Positions 16,424-25,137 of a stretch of DNA of 64,000 bases are shown here, in pieces. This DNA is from Clostridia bacterium. Lineage in GTDB: Bacteria; Bacillota; Clostridia; Oscillospirales; CAG-272. Where the stretch lies: the NCBI GenBank assembly GCA_017399105.1, contig JAFQEJ010000028.1, forward strand, positions 1-64,000. Reading direction: 5' to 3'. Position numbers and translations under genes: made by a program. Positions within the stretch are counted from its first letter, which is position 1. Every line of letters starts with the position of its first letter. Below the pieces are notes generated by a model. That model was given only the letters and a program-made list of their open reading frames with translations. It did not search any database and had not been told where the DNA came from.

Positions 16424-17437
16424 TTATGCTTTATAGCCGTTGGGGTTCTTCTGCTGCCAGTTCCATGCGTCGCGGCACATCTCGGCAAGTCCGCGCTTTG
16501 CCTTCCAGCCGAGGCACTTCTCTGCCTTTTCCGGGGAGGCGTAGCAGGTTGCGATATCGCCGGGGCGTCTGGGCTCGAGGGTATATGGTACGGGCGTATG
16601 ATTAACCTCTTCAAAGGTGTGGATCATCTCAAAGACGCTGTAGCCGTTGCCTGTGCCGAGATTGATGGCTTCGGCGCCTTTATGCTCGACGGCGTATTTA
16701 ATTGCTGCTGCGTGGCCTTCTGCCAGGTCACAGACGTGGATGTAATCGCGCACACCGGTACCGTCGGGGGTCGGATAATCGTTTCCGAAGACGGTGAGCG
16801 CCTTCATCTTGCCTGCCGCGGTATTGAGAATGCGAGGCATAAGGTTGTTGGGAATGCCGTTGGGATCTTCGCCGATCAGACCGCTTTCATGAGCGCCGAT
16901 GGGATTGAAATAGCGCAGAAGAACTGCCGAAAATTCGGGATCTGCAGCAGCGGTATCGCGCAGGATCTGCTCGATCATATACTTTGTCCAGCCATAGGGA
17001 TTGGTGCAGCCGGTGGGTTCTTTTTCATCAAGGGGCATATTCTGGCTCGTACCGTAGACGGTAGCGGAGGAGCTGAACACGAAATTGCGGACACCGTACT
17101 TCTGCATGCACTCGAGAAGTGTAAGGGTGGAGTCCAGATTATTGCGGTAATATCTCAGCGGAATCGCACAGGATTCGCCGACAGCCTTAAGACCGGCAAA
17201 ATGAATCACTGCATCGATTTTGTTTTCTTCAAAAACGCGCTCCATACCGGGAATGTCGCAGACATCCACATCGTAGGATTTGAAATTCTTGCCGGTAATC
17301 TCTTTCACGCGGTCGATGGCAAGCGGTGTACTGTTGATATAATTATCGGCGACAATAATGTCATAACCGAGCTCCAGCAGTGCAACGCAGGTATGCGTTC
17401 CGATATAGCCGGCACCGCCGGTGAGAAGAATTGTCAT
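16424..17437 (-). CDS. galE: UDP-glucose 4-epimerase
   Basis: Interconverts UDP-galactose and UDP-glucose for the Leloir pathway and for surface polysaccharide precursors. Features are the Rossmann loop TGGAGYIGTHTC, SSSATVYG with the catalytic Ser, and the Tyr-x3-Lys pair in NPYGWTKYM. The length is about 337 residues, as usual. The ATG at 17437 gives the family start MTILLTGGAGYIG. A TTG two codons upstream lies closer to the AAAGGG ribosome site and could be used instead. It is monocistronic, without galK or galT beside it. Confidence 0.96.
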   Translation of the reverse strand: MTILLTGGAGYIGTHTCVALLELGYDIIVADNYINSTPLAIDRVKEITGKNFKSYDVDVCDIPGMERVFEENKIDAVIHFAGLKAVGESCAIPLRYYRNNLDSTLTLLECMQKYGVRNFVFSSSATVYGTSQNMPLDEKEPTGCTNPYGWTKYMIEQILRDTAAADPEFSAVLLRYFNPIGAHESGLIGEDPNGIPNNLMPRILNTAAGKMKALTVFGNDYPTPDGTGVRDYIHVCDLAEGHAAAIKYAVEHKGAEAINLGTGNGYSVFEMIHTFEEVNHTPVPYTLEPRRPGDIATCYASPEKAEKCLGWKAKRGLAEMCRDAWNWQQKNPNGYKA

Positions 17438-17474
17438 GATCAAATCATCCCTTTCTTAATCTTTCGGAGATTCT

Positions 17475-17503
17475 ATTTTAACATATCCGACTGCTTCTGT
17501 CAA
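17475..17503 (-). promoter_or_regulatory. Promoter of galE
   Basis: TTGACA and TAAAAT with a 17-bp spacer, about 35 bp before the start codon. Confidence 0.8.
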
Positions 17504-17525
17504 TAACATTTGCTTTTTTCGCGCA

Positions 17526-17554
17526 TGCAAAAAGGGAGTCTTTCGACTCCCTTT
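17526..17554 (-). terminator. Terminator of the serCA operon
   Basis: AAAAGGGAGTC...GACTCCCTTTTT hairpin. The flanking A and T runs make it functional in both directions. Confidence 0.85.
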
Positions 17555-17568
17555 TATGATTTCAGTTC

Positions 17569-18732
17569 TTACTTGATGACATTCACGCGGCAGATGCCTT
17601 CGATTGCCTTGATCTTTTCAACGGTTGATTCGGAAAGCTCACCCTTGATCTCCACGATGGTGTATGCGAAGTCCTTCTTGGAACGGTTGAGCATGTTTTC
17701 GATGTTCATGTTCTCGGAGGAAATTGCAGCGGAAATCTGAGAAAGGATATTGGGGATATTCTTATGCAGGCAGCAGATTCTCACGTCGCCCACATGAGGC
17801 ATGGAGGCTTCGGGGAAGTTTACGCTGTTCTTGATGTTGCCGTTTTCGAGGTATTCAACAAGCTGGTTGGCAGCCATGACCGCACAGTTATCCTCAGACT
17901 CTTCGGTAGAAGCACCGAGATGAGGGATTGTGACGATGCCGGGGATGCCGACGGTTTCGTCTGTGGGGAAGTCGGTGACATAGGATGCAACCTTGCCGGA
18001 CTCAACAGCAGCCTTCATATCGGCAGCGTTGACCAGATCGGCGCGGGAGAGGTTAATGATGCGGACGCCATCCTTCATTTTTGCAAAGGAATCGCTGCAG
18101 ATCATGCCCTTGGTTTCTGCGGTTGCGGGAACATGGAGCGAGATATAATCGCACTTCTCATAGATTTCGTCGTAGCTTGCAGCCTTGCGGACAGCGCGGG
18201 AGAGATTCCATGCGGCATCAACACTTACATAGGGGTCATAACCGATAACATTCATACCGAGACCAGAAGCTGCGTTTGCAACCATACCGCCGATGGCGCC
18301 GAGACCGATAACACCGAGGGTCTTTCCCTTGATCTCGCAGCCTGCGAACTTACTCTTGCCTTTTTCGACAAGCTTGGCAACGTCAGCCTCGCCCTTGAGA
18401 GACTGCGCCCATGCGATACCGCCTACGATATCACGGGAAGCCAGCATGAGAGCTGCGATTGCCAGCTCCTTAACGCCGTTTGCATTGGCACCGGGGGTAT
18501 TGAAGACTACAATTCCCTGCTCTGCGCACTTTTCAATCGGAATGTTGTTGACGCCGGCACCGGCTCTTGCGATTGCCTTGAGCTCGGGACCAAACTCCAT
18601 GTCATGCATGACCGCAGAGCGAACCATAATGGCTTCGGGGGCGTCGATTTCTTCGCCGAGGGCATATGCTGCGGGATCAAACACATCGCAGCCGACCTTG
18701 GCAATCTTATTTAACAGTTTGATATTTTTCAT
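17569..18732 (-). CDS. serA: D-3-phosphoglycerate dehydrogenase
   Basis: First step of serine synthesis, oxidising 3-phosphoglycerate with NAD+. The 387 residues comprise a substrate-binding domain, a NAD-binding Rossmann domain (GLGAIGGMVANAASG, then YDPY) and a C-terminal ACT domain (about 315-387, VRICCLHKNIPNILSQI). The ACT domain is the usual serine-sensing module. The catalytic His lies in TIPHLGASTEESEDN. It is the short form lacking the intervening domain of the 530-residue type. It lies 34 bp downstream of serC in one operon. Confidence 0.96.
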   Translation of the reverse strand: MKNIKLLNKIAKVGCDVFDPAAYALGEEIDAPEAIMVRSAVMHDMEFGPELKAIARAGAGVNNIPIEKCAEQGIVVFNTPGANANGVKELAIAALMLASRDIVGGIAWAQSLKGEADVAKLVEKGKSKFAGCEIKGKTLGVIGLGAIGGMVANAASGLGMNVIGYDPYVSVDAAWNLSRAVRKAASYDEIYEKCDYISLHVPATAETKGMICSDSFAKMKDGVRIINLSRADLVNAADMKAAVESGKVASYVTDFPTDETVGIPGIVTIPHLGASTEESEDNCAVMAANQLVEYLENGNIKNSVNFPEASMPHVGDVRICCLHKNIPNILSQISAAISSENMNIENMLNRSKKDFAYTIVEIKGELSESTVEKIKAIEGICRVNVIK

Positions 18733-18766
18733 GATATAGTTCCCTTTCAGATTTCAGGCTGTGAAT

Positions 18767-19855
18767 TTACGCCTTGGGGTTTGCTGCGGCGAAGTCCTTC
18801 ATGAACTGCACCAGAGTCTCAACACCCTCGATGGGCATTGCGTTGTAGATCGAAGCTCTCATGCCGCCGACAGAACGGTGACCCTTAATATTCTTGAGAC
18901 CTGCAGCGTCAGCTTCCTTTGCGAACTTCTTATCGAGATCTGCATCGCCGGTAACGAAGGTAACGTTCATCATGGAACGAGCCTCCTTCTCGGTGGGAGC
19001 GATATAGTAATCGGTGCTGTCGAGATAATCGTAGAGGATGGCTGCCTTCTTCTCGTTGATCTTCTTCATCTCTTCGAGACCGCCGAGAGAGAGAACCCAC
19101 TCATAAACCAGCTTTGCCACGTAAATGGGGTAGCAAGGAGGAGTATTGTACATAGAGTCGTTCTCTGCCATGGTCTGGTAGTCGAGCATAACAGGGATAT
19201 CCTTGCGAGCCTTACCCATAAGATCCTCGCGGACGATAACAACGGTCAGACCTGCGGGAGCCATGTTCTTCTGTGCGCCTGCATAGATCACGCCGAAGCG
19301 GCTGACATCAACCGGCTCGGAAATGATACAGGAGGACATATCTGCAACCAGCGGGATATCACCGGTATCGGGGATATAGTTCCACTTGGTGCCGTAGATG
19401 GTGTTGTTGAAGCAGATGTGGACATAGTCTGCATCAGGACGAAAATCTTCCCTGGTGAGCTTGGGGATATATGTATTATTCTTGTCCTCTGAGGATGCAA
19501 CGAGACGGATATCGCCGTACTTCTGTGCTTCCTTGTATGCCTTCTTGGAGAACTGACCGGTTACAACATAATCAGCCTTACCGGAACCGTTGAGCAGGTT
19601 AAGCGGAACTGCGGCAAACTGTGTGGATGCGCCGCCCTGAAGGAAGAGAATTTTGTAGTTGTCGGGAATATTCATAAGAGATCGAAGCAGAGACTGAGCC
19701 TCTGTAATGATCGCCTCATAAACAGGTGATCGGTGGCTCATCTCCATAACAGACATTCCGGAATCACCGTAGCAGATCATCTCCGAAGCTGCCTTTTCAA
19801 GTACGGGGAGCGGGAGCATAGACGGACCGGCGGAAAAATTGTAAACTCTGTTCAT
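18767..19855 (-). CDS. serC: Phosphoserine aminotransferase
   Basis: PLP enzyme converting 3-phosphohydroxypyruvate and glutamate to phosphoserine. The 362-residue length is standard. The N-terminus VYNFSAGPSMLPLPVLE is diagnostic. The PLP Lys lies in YAGAQKNMAPAG, and GHRSVGGMRASIYNAM is the usual C-terminal substrate motif. It is the first gene of serC-serA, behind a near-consensus promoter. The phosphatase gene serB is not in this window. Confidence 0.97.
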   Translation of the reverse strand: MNRVYNFSAGPSMLPLPVLEKAASEMICYGDSGMSVMEMSHRSPVYEAIITEAQSLLRSLMNIPDNYKILFLQGGASTQFAAVPLNLLNGSGKADYVVTGQFSKKAYKEAQKYGDIRLVASSEDKNNTYIPKLTREDFRPDADYVHICFNNTIYGTKWNYIPDTGDIPLVADMSSCIISEPVDVSRFGVIYAGAQKNMAPAGLTVVIVREDLMGKARKDIPVMLDYQTMAENDSMYNTPPCYPIYVAKLVYEWVLSLGGLEEMKKINEKKAAILYDYLDSTDYYIAPTEKEARSMMNVTFVTGDADLDKKFAKEADAAGLKNIKGHRSVGGMRASIYNAMPIEGVETLVQFMKDFAAANPKA

Positions 19856-19911
19856 ATTGATGCCTCCAAATTGTGGTCAAAACCTGATGATTTTGCCAAT
19901 AGAATAAGTCT

Positions 19912-19940
19912 ATTATATCTGATTTTTTCGGTTTCGTCAA
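19912..19940 (-). promoter_or_regulatory. Promoter of serCA
   Basis: TTGACG and TATAAT with a 17-bp spacer. The leader to serC is only about 50 nt, so there is no room for a large riboswitch. Confidence 0.8.
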
Positions 19941-19991
19941 GTGGTGTTGCGATTTTTTATCACTTTTTTCTTTTAATTTGTGAAAACAAAC

Positions 19992-20031
19992 AAAAAAAGA
20001 GGAGCCCATCTGTCTCAACAGATGAGTCCTC
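19992..20031 (-). terminator. Terminator of the TIGR04086-like gene
   Basis: GAGGA-CTCATCTGT pairs with ACAGATGG-TCCTC and is followed by seven U on the minus strand. Confidence 0.85.
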
Positions 20032-20036
20032 ATGCT

Positions 20037-20453
20037 TCAGCTTACATAGCGCCGCTCCAGATGCTTCCGTCTTTTGGCGGGATCTGCTGCCCGTGGCTGC
20101 GCGATATAGGCACCGACAAGCGATGATGCGGCGGCGATTACAACGGTGATCAGCACTCTCAGCCAGTTTATGGGAACACCGCTGCGGAAGAATACCGAAG
20201 CAGCTGCGATGAGCAGCAGAAGAATCCCGGCGCCGATCATCCCTCCGGCAAGCGGATTGCCGCTGATCATACGCACCGACAGTACACCTGCCGCGATGCC
20301 GCAAACAAGCTGTACAGCAAGCGATAGCGGAAAAAGCATACTGTCGGGATCATCACTCATATAGGCAATCCCCGAAGCTCCGAGCAGCAGAATAAAGACA
20401 AGGAGCGCAGTCATTACCACAGTAACAAGTGCGCCCCGAAGCGTTTGATTCAT
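20037..20453 (-). CDS. TIGR04086-like small membrane protein
   Basis: A 138-residue integral-membrane protein with four hydrophobic segments (about 8-30, 42-60, 68-90 and 95-117) and a basic C-terminal tail (RKHLERRY). Size, topology and the gene order next to yajC match the TIGR04086 family of Clostridia. Function is unknown. It has a ribosome site (GGGGTGAT) before the ATG and lies 50 bp downstream of yajC, possibly in the same transcript. Confidence 0.75.
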   Translation of the reverse strand: MNQTLRGALVTVVMTALLVFILLLGASGIAYMSDDPDSMLFPLSLAVQLVCGIAAGVLSVRMISGNPLAGGMIGAGILLLLIAAASVFFRSGVPINWLRVLITVVIAAASSLVGAYIAQPRAADPAKRRKHLERRYVS

Positions 20454-20503
20454 AACATCACCCCGTTTTGTTTTTTATACATTATACGGGATGGATGCAC
20501 AGA

Positions 20504-20830
20504 TTATTCCGCGTCTTCTGCCTTTACATCCACATTTCTCACAGCAGAACGAAGGATACGGATTTTTGTCTTATCGCCGCTGGTTTCGATGAGGACGGTC
20601 TCTTCTTTGATGCTGATGATCTTGCCGATGATGCCGCCGATTGTGGTGATTTCATCACCTACGGACAGATTGTTTCGCATATCATTGGTTTCCTTCTCCT
20701 GCTTCTTCTGGGGTCTGTACATGAAGAAATAGAAGACGGCGACCATAACAACGAGCATGACGATGGTGATGATGGGATCGGCACCGCCGGTGGGAGTCGC
20801 TGTTGTTTCAAGGAAATGTGTCATGGTCAT
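20504..20830 (-). CDS. yajC: Preprotein translocase subunit YajC
   Basis: Small accessory protein of the SecYEG-SecDF translocon, 108 residues. A single membrane helix (ITIVMLVVMVAVFYFFMYRP, about 20-39) is followed by the family motif RPQKKQEKE. The conserved soluble segment LSVGDEITTIGGIIGKI completes it. No secDF follows here. It is followed by the TIGR04086-like gene. Confidence 0.95.
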   Translation of the reverse strand: MTMTHFLETTATPTGGADPIITIVMLVVMVAVFYFFMYRPQKKQEKETNDMRNNLSVGDEITTIGGIIGKIISIKEETVLIETSGDKTKIRILRSAVRNVDVKAEDAE

Positions 20831-20918
20831 GGGTCTCTCTCCTTTTGCTTTATACTTAATATAACTCTATCATTATAACTTCGGCAGGTCTTTGGATTCA
20901 AGCCTTATTTGTAAATTT

Positions 20919-21575
20919 TTACTTTGCGTCCCTGACGATATTGTCAATATCCCGGTTCATGCCGACAAGGGTTGCGGTATCGCCCGGGCGGAAGACACGG
21001 TTGGGACCGGGAGAGATATCAATTTTGCCCGATTCGGTGCGGACTGCGATGACTGTAATATTGTACTTGCGGCGGATATCCAGCTTGATCAGATCCTTGC
21101 CCAGCCAGGATTCCGGTACTTTGATCTCGACAATGGAATATTCATCCGAAAATTCAATGTAATCGAGCACGTTTTCACGTCCCAGCATATAGGCGAATTT
21201 TTCACCCATATCGCGTTCGGGGAAGACAATCTGGTCGGCGCCGATCTTTTCGAGCACGCGGGTATGGAGCTCTGACACCGAACGGGCGACAACCCAACCG
21301 ATGCCAAGATCCTTGAGCATGAGGGTTACAAGCACGCTGTCGTCGATTTTTTTGGATATGCTGACAATCGCACAATCATAATTTTTAACACCCGAGGTAC
21401 GCAGGACAGCTTCATTTGTGGGATCGCCGATGACAGCACTGGTGACGATATCGGCAACTGCAGCGACTGAATCGGGATCTTCGTCTATAACCATGACCTG
21501 TGCGCCCTCTTCTGCGAGAGTTTTGGCAAGGGTTTTACCGAAACGGCCGAGGCCGATGATGCAGAATGATTTCAT
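20919..21575 (-). CDS. ktrA: K+ uptake regulatory subunit KtrA/TrkA-type
   Basis: Cytoplasmic nucleotide-gated regulator of the Ktr potassium channel, 218 residues. It has an N-terminal RCK Rossmann domain (MKSFCIIGLGRFGKTLAKTL, acidic strand end VIDEDPD) and a C-terminal TrkA_C domain (about 135-218). The start at MKSFC is chosen because AAAGGAG lies 9 nt upstream. The longer frame overlaps ktrB. It follows ktrB by 16 bp, as expected for a KtrAB pair. Confidence 0.94.
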   Translation of the reverse strand: MKSFCIIGLGRFGKTLAKTLAEEGAQVMVIDEDPDSVAAVADIVTSAVIGDPTNEAVLRTSGVKNYDCAIVSISKKIDDSVLVTLMLKDLGIGWVVARSVSELHTRVLEKIGADQIVFPERDMGEKFAYMLGRENVLDYIEFSDEYSIVEIKVPESWLGKDLIKLDIRRKYNITVIAVRTESGKIDISPGPNRVFRPGDTATLVGMNRDIDNIVRDAK

Positions 21576-21591
21576 ATGTGTTTCTCCTTTA

Positions 21592-22965
21592 TCAACCAAT
21601 CATAATCTGAATTTCGGGATAACTGATGCAGGATTTTTTCTTTGCGCTGTTCAGCATGAGCGAGTAGGTGATGGTGAGGATTCCCACACGTCCCATAAAC
21701 ATAAGCAGCATCAGCACAAGGCGGCTGATTCCCGACAGCGCAGGGGTCATGCCCATGGAAATTCCCACCGTTGCAAATGCGGAGGTACATTCATAAATCG
21801 CCGCAGAAAGCGAAACATCCTCAACGAGTGTAATAAACACAGAAGCGGCGGTAATGAAAACCATTCCGATAATTGCGATGGTCAGTGCGCGCAGTACGGT
21901 TCGCAGGGATATTCTTCGTCCGAATACATTGATATCGTTGTAGCCTTGAGCAACACGGACAACCGAGTAGAGGATCAGCCAAAAGGTCACCATTTTAATT
22001 CCGCCTGCGGTTGAACCCGATGCGCCTCCGATGAACATAAACAGGCAGGAAATCAGAACCGAAATACTTCTCAGTGCAGCTGTATTGAAGGTAGTGAATC
22101 CGGCGGTTCGCAGCGTGACAGCGTAGAATGTCGAATTGACCAGCTTGTTTAAAGGCGTCATGCCGCCGATGGTTCCCGGATTATTCCACTCAAGCAGTGC
22201 GAAAATCAAAGTACCGCCGAGCACCAGCACTGCGGTGATCATCAGAACCAGCTTGGTATAGATAGAGAGTCGGGAGCGTCTGCGGAAAAAGGAATAGATA
22301 TCGTCCCATACAACAAATCCGATACCTCCGACAAGGATAAGAGATATCTGCGTAAATAGGATGAGTGGTGAAGAATCAAAACAGGCGAGCGAGCTGTAGG
22401 CTCCCGCATGCTGCCCCATCAGATCAAAGCCCGCATTGCAGAAAGAGGAAATCGAATGGAATATCGCTTTGAATATCCCCTCACCTATACCGAATATAGG
22501 GATGAACTGCGTTGCAAGGATGACGGCACCGATTCCCTCCGCGATAACGGTGCCTATGAGAATCATGCGGATCTTTTTCACGATGCCCTCATATGTATTG
22601 AGGTTGAAGGATTCGGCAATGATCATTCGTTCCCGTGGGGTGATGCGGCGCTTCAGCAGGATAGAAATAAGAACGGTGAAGGTCATAAATCCGAGACCTC
22701 CGATCTGTATCATGGCGATGATCACGATTTGTCCGAAGCGCGACCATTCGATCATTGTATCTCGCACCACAAGTCCTGTCACGCAGGTGGAGCTGACGGC
22801 AGTGAAAAACGCATCAGACGCAGATGCAGCATTGCCGTCCGCAGACGAGATCGGCAGCATGAGCAGCAATCCACCGATCAGAATGACCAGAATAAAGCCC
22901 AATATGATCATCTGTGTCGGTGAGATATGGAATAATTTTTGAAGTATTTGCTTGAATTCTTTCAT
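21592..22965 (-). CDS. ktrB: K+ transporter subunit KtrB/TrkH-type
   Basis: Membrane pore of the sodium-dependent potassium uptake system, 457 residues. The four pore-loop repeats are visible as STCVTGLVV, FCNAGFD, TAGFTTFN and SGSTAGGIK, with the selectivity glycines kept. About ten hydrophobic helices are present, and GGASGSTAGGIKM is the typical fourth repeat. It lies between an EEP-family gene (8 bp upstream) and ktrA, so the three form one operon. Confidence 0.95.
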   Translation of the reverse strand: MKEFKQILQKLFHISPTQMIILGFILVILIGGLLLMLPISSADGNAASASDAFFTAVSSTCVTGLVVRDTMIEWSRFGQIVIIAMIQIGGLGFMTFTVLISILLKRRITPRERMIIAESFNLNTYEGIVKKIRMILIGTVIAEGIGAVILATQFIPIFGIGEGIFKAIFHSISSFCNAGFDLMGQHAGAYSSLACFDSSPLILFTQISLILVGGIGFVVWDDIYSFFRRRSRLSIYTKLVLMITAVLVLGGTLIFALLEWNNPGTIGGMTPLNKLVNSTFYAVTLRTAGFTTFNTAALRSISVLISCLFMFIGGASGSTAGGIKMVTFWLILYSVVRVAQGYNDINVFGRRISLRTVLRALTIAIIGMVFITAASVFITLVEDVSLSAAIYECTSAFATVGISMGMTPALSGISRLVLMLLMFMGRVGILTITYSLMLNSAKKKSCISYPEIQIMIG

Positions 22966-22973
22966 GATGACTC

Positions 22974-23777
22974 CTATACAGACAGGCTGAGCGTTGCCAC
23001 CACCGGATAATGGTCGGATGGGAAACGGCTGGCACTCCGATCACGTCTGATCTGAGCATTTTCGATCTCAAATTCTTCGGAAACGAAGATATAATCAATC
23101 TGTTCGCCCTGTTTTTTACCTTTGAAGCCGTGATAGGTTCTTCCCATTCTTTCACCAACCTCGGCAAGTGTATTTCTGAATTTTTTGATACGATTTTCGA
23201 TCAGCATTCTGACGGCTGTATCCCCCGGCTTTGCATTCAGGTCGCCCATGATGATCACGGGCATAGGCTCGATTTCGTTTACCGCACGGATATTTTCAAG
23301 AATCATGCGCACACCGAGACGCTTCGCAGGACCGCATATATGATCGAGATGGGTATTGTAGACGCGGAATTTTCTTCCCGTATGATGCAAAAGCACTTCA
23401 CAGACGGTGCAGATGCGGGGAAAAAGAGCATAATAGGCACGGCTTCCAAGTTTGTCCGGATTTTTTGAAAGCCAGAAGGTTTTGGAATAAGACACCTCAG
23501 CGAGCTCGTTGTCGATGAAAATATCGTTATGCTCGCCGCCTGTGCTTTTACTTCTGCCCAGTCCGAACACCGAATAGCCGTCAAGCTGCTCTGTGATATC
23601 CTCACGCATGGAAGGAAGCAGCTCCTGTACACCGATGACAGAGGCTCCCAGACGCTTCATTTCACCGATGGCGTGGCTTTTCCGGTACCGCCAACGATTG
23701 CCGAAGTCGAATAAAGAATCCTTTCTTAAATTGAAGGTTGCAACTTTGAAGGTCTGCTTTGCATTGATCTCGGACAT
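22974..23777 (-). CDS. Endonuclease/exonuclease/phosphatase (EEP) family protein
   Basis: Mg2+-dependent phosphoesterase fold, 267 residues, without a signal peptide. Catalytic landmarks are in order: ATFNLR (Asn), VIGVQELLPSM (Glu), YNTHLDH (His), VIIMGDLNAKPGD (Asp/Asn), DYIFVS and SDHYPVVA (Asp-His). The start at MSEINAK is supported by CAGGAG. The longer frame has no ribosome site. The substrate could be DNA, a nucleotide, a phospholipid head group or inositol phosphate. Being first in an operon with ktrBA suggests a tie to K+ or osmotic status, which is inference only. Confidence 0.85.
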   Translation of the reverse strand: MSEINAKQTFKVATFNLRKDSLFDFGNRWRYRKSHAIGEMKRLGASVIGVQELLPSMREDITEQLDGYSVFGLGRSKSTGGEHNDIFIDNELAEVSYSKTFWLSKNPDKLGSRAYYALFPRICTVCEVLLHHTGRKFRVYNTHLDHICGPAKRLGVRMILENIRAVNEIEPMPVIIMGDLNAKPGDTAVRMLIENRIKKFRNTLAEVGERMGRTYHGFKGKKQGEQIDYIFVSEEFEIENAQIRRDRSASRFPSDHYPVVATLSLSV

Positions 23778-23924
23778 ACATGCTCCTGTTTTACTGTGTG
23801 AACTCACGTTCATTATATCATACCATCGTACATTTTGTGTGAACACAGCATTAACAAGTGTTCTTTTTCACAGTATTCGCGGTAATATTTCATATTTTAT
23901 TTACAATTATTTTTTCTTTGTCTA

Positions 23925-23953
23925 TTGCAGTATTTCCCGGGAAATGCTATAAT
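23925..23953 (+). promoter_or_regulatory. Orphan promoter with palindrome in its spacer
   Basis: TTGCAG and TATAAT with a 17-bp spacer. The spacer contains the perfect palindrome ATTTCCCGGGAAAT (23932-23945). No plus-strand gene follows. A strong terminator lies about 40 bp downstream. Confidence 0.55.
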
Positions 23954-23959
23954 ATCAGT

Positions 23960-24031
23960 GTAAACCCCCAAACCCCTCTTTAAATATAGTGAGACAGGCA
24001 GACTCCCCCAAGTCTGCCTGTTTCATTTTTT
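23960..24031 (+). ncRNA. Candidate small RNA between promoter and terminator
   Basis: If the promoter at 23925-23953 is used, a transcript of about 70 nt would run to the hairpin ACAGGCAGACT...AGTCTGCCTGT and its U-run. The unpaired 5' part is C/A-rich (AACCCCCAAACCCC). No ORF with a ribosome site is present. The hairpin also serves as a plausible terminator for pyrB on the other strand, so the RNA is a hypothesis. Confidence 0.35.
23992..24030 (+). terminator. Bidirectional-looking terminator between EEP and pyrB genes
   Basis: 11-bp perfect stem (ACAGGCAGACT/AGTCTGCCTGT) with T-rich tail TTTCATTTTTT on the plus strand. The minus-strand U-run is poor, yet the hairpin sits directly after pyrB. 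Confidence 0.8.
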
Positions 24032-24034
24032 AGA

Positions 24035-25132
24035 TTAAACCTTAAGCTTGTGATCGCAGTATGCGCAGAAGTGATGACCGTCAGTCTCCTTGATCATCGG
24101 AGGGAGATATTTCTCGTGATTGGAGATGCAGCGCGGATTTCTGCAGTATGCAGGCGAGGGTGCGGGATATGCGCCCGGCATGGCAATGCGGCTGTTGTTT
24201 ATGCAGACCTCGTGGATCAGCGCCATGCGGATATACATGCCGTTCTCTGCCTGTTCAAAATAACGTGCACGGGGATCGTCATCCACATCATAGTCGATCT
24301 CATCGACCTTGGGCAGCGGATGCAGGATGATCATATCCGACTTTGCCTGCTTCATTTTTTCTGCTGTGAGGATATAAATGCCCGACTGCTTTGCATAATC
24401 CTCGGCAGTTTTAAAGCGCTCGCGCTGAATGCGGGTCATATAGAGGATATCCAGCCTGGAAATGCACTCATCGAGGGTTTCAACCTCATAGAGAGTATTA
24501 TTGGTCTTGCGGAGAAGCTCTGTGACATAAGAGGGCATTTTCAGCTCGGCGGTGGAAATGAAGTAGAAGGTATTGCCCTCATAACGGGAGAGCGCACGGA
24601 CAAGCGAATGAACGGTACGTCCGTTAAGCAGATCACCGCAGAGACCGATGGTAAGTCCCTGATATCTGCCGAAGTTCTGCTGGATGGTAAACATATCGGT
24701 CATGGTCTGGGTGGGATGGAGATGTCCGCCGTCGCCCGCATTGATGATCGGCACGCGGGAATAAAGAGAAGCGGCATAAGCTGCGCCCTCAACCGGATTG
24801 CGGATAACCGTCACATCCGAATATGCCGAGATAATTTTAACGGTATCGCGAAGCGTTTCACCTTTGGATACCGAGCTGCTGCTGGGGTCGGCGAAGCCCA
24901 TGACCTTACCGCCGAGGCGCATCATGGCTGTCTGGAAGGAAAGCTGAGTTCTGGTGCTGGGCTCATAAAAGAGGGTTGCCATGATCTTATGTTCACATGC
25001 GCGCTCAAAATCACGGGGAGAAGCCTTGATCTCTCCGCCAAGGGCGCAAAGTGCATCCCACTGCTCCGGGGTTATGTCGTTAAAGTCGATTACATGTCTG
25101 ATATCCACGTTATACTGCTCCTTAATATTCAA
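24035..25132 (-). CDS. pyrB: Aspartate carbamoyltransferase with C-terminal PyrI-like zinc ribbon
   Basis: Forms carbamoyl-aspartate in pyrimidine synthesis. The catalytic part (about residues 1-310) has the carbamoyl-phosphate motif EPSTRTQLSF, the mobile-loop motif SVSKGETLRD, HPTQTMTDMF and HPLPKVDEI. The last 45 residues add a four-Cys module, C-x4-C-x20-C-x2-C, whose NPRCISNHE matches the zinc domain of regulatory chain PyrI. The nucleotide-binding half of PyrI is absent. No separate pyrI is present. It lies 5 bp after a GNAT gene. No pyrimidine attenuator is seen immediately upstream. Confidence 0.95.
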   Translation of the reverse strand: MNIKEQYNVDIRHVIDFNDITPEQWDALCALGGEIKASPRDFERACEHKIMATLFYEPSTRTQLSFQTAMMRLGGKVMGFADPSSSSVSKGETLRDTVKIISAYSDVTVIRNPVEGAAYAASLYSRVPIINAGDGGHLHPTQTMTDMFTIQQNFGRYQGLTIGLCGDLLNGRTVHSLVRALSRYEGNTFYFISTAELKMPSYVTELLRKTNNTLYEVETLDECISRLDILYMTRIQRERFKTAEDYAKQSGIYILTAEKMKQAKSDMIILHPLPKVDEIDYDVDDDPRARYFEQAENGMYIRMALIHEVCINNSRIAMPGAYPAPSPAYCRNPRCISNHEKYLPPMIKETDGHHFCAYCDHKLKV

Positions 25133-25137
25133 CTGAT

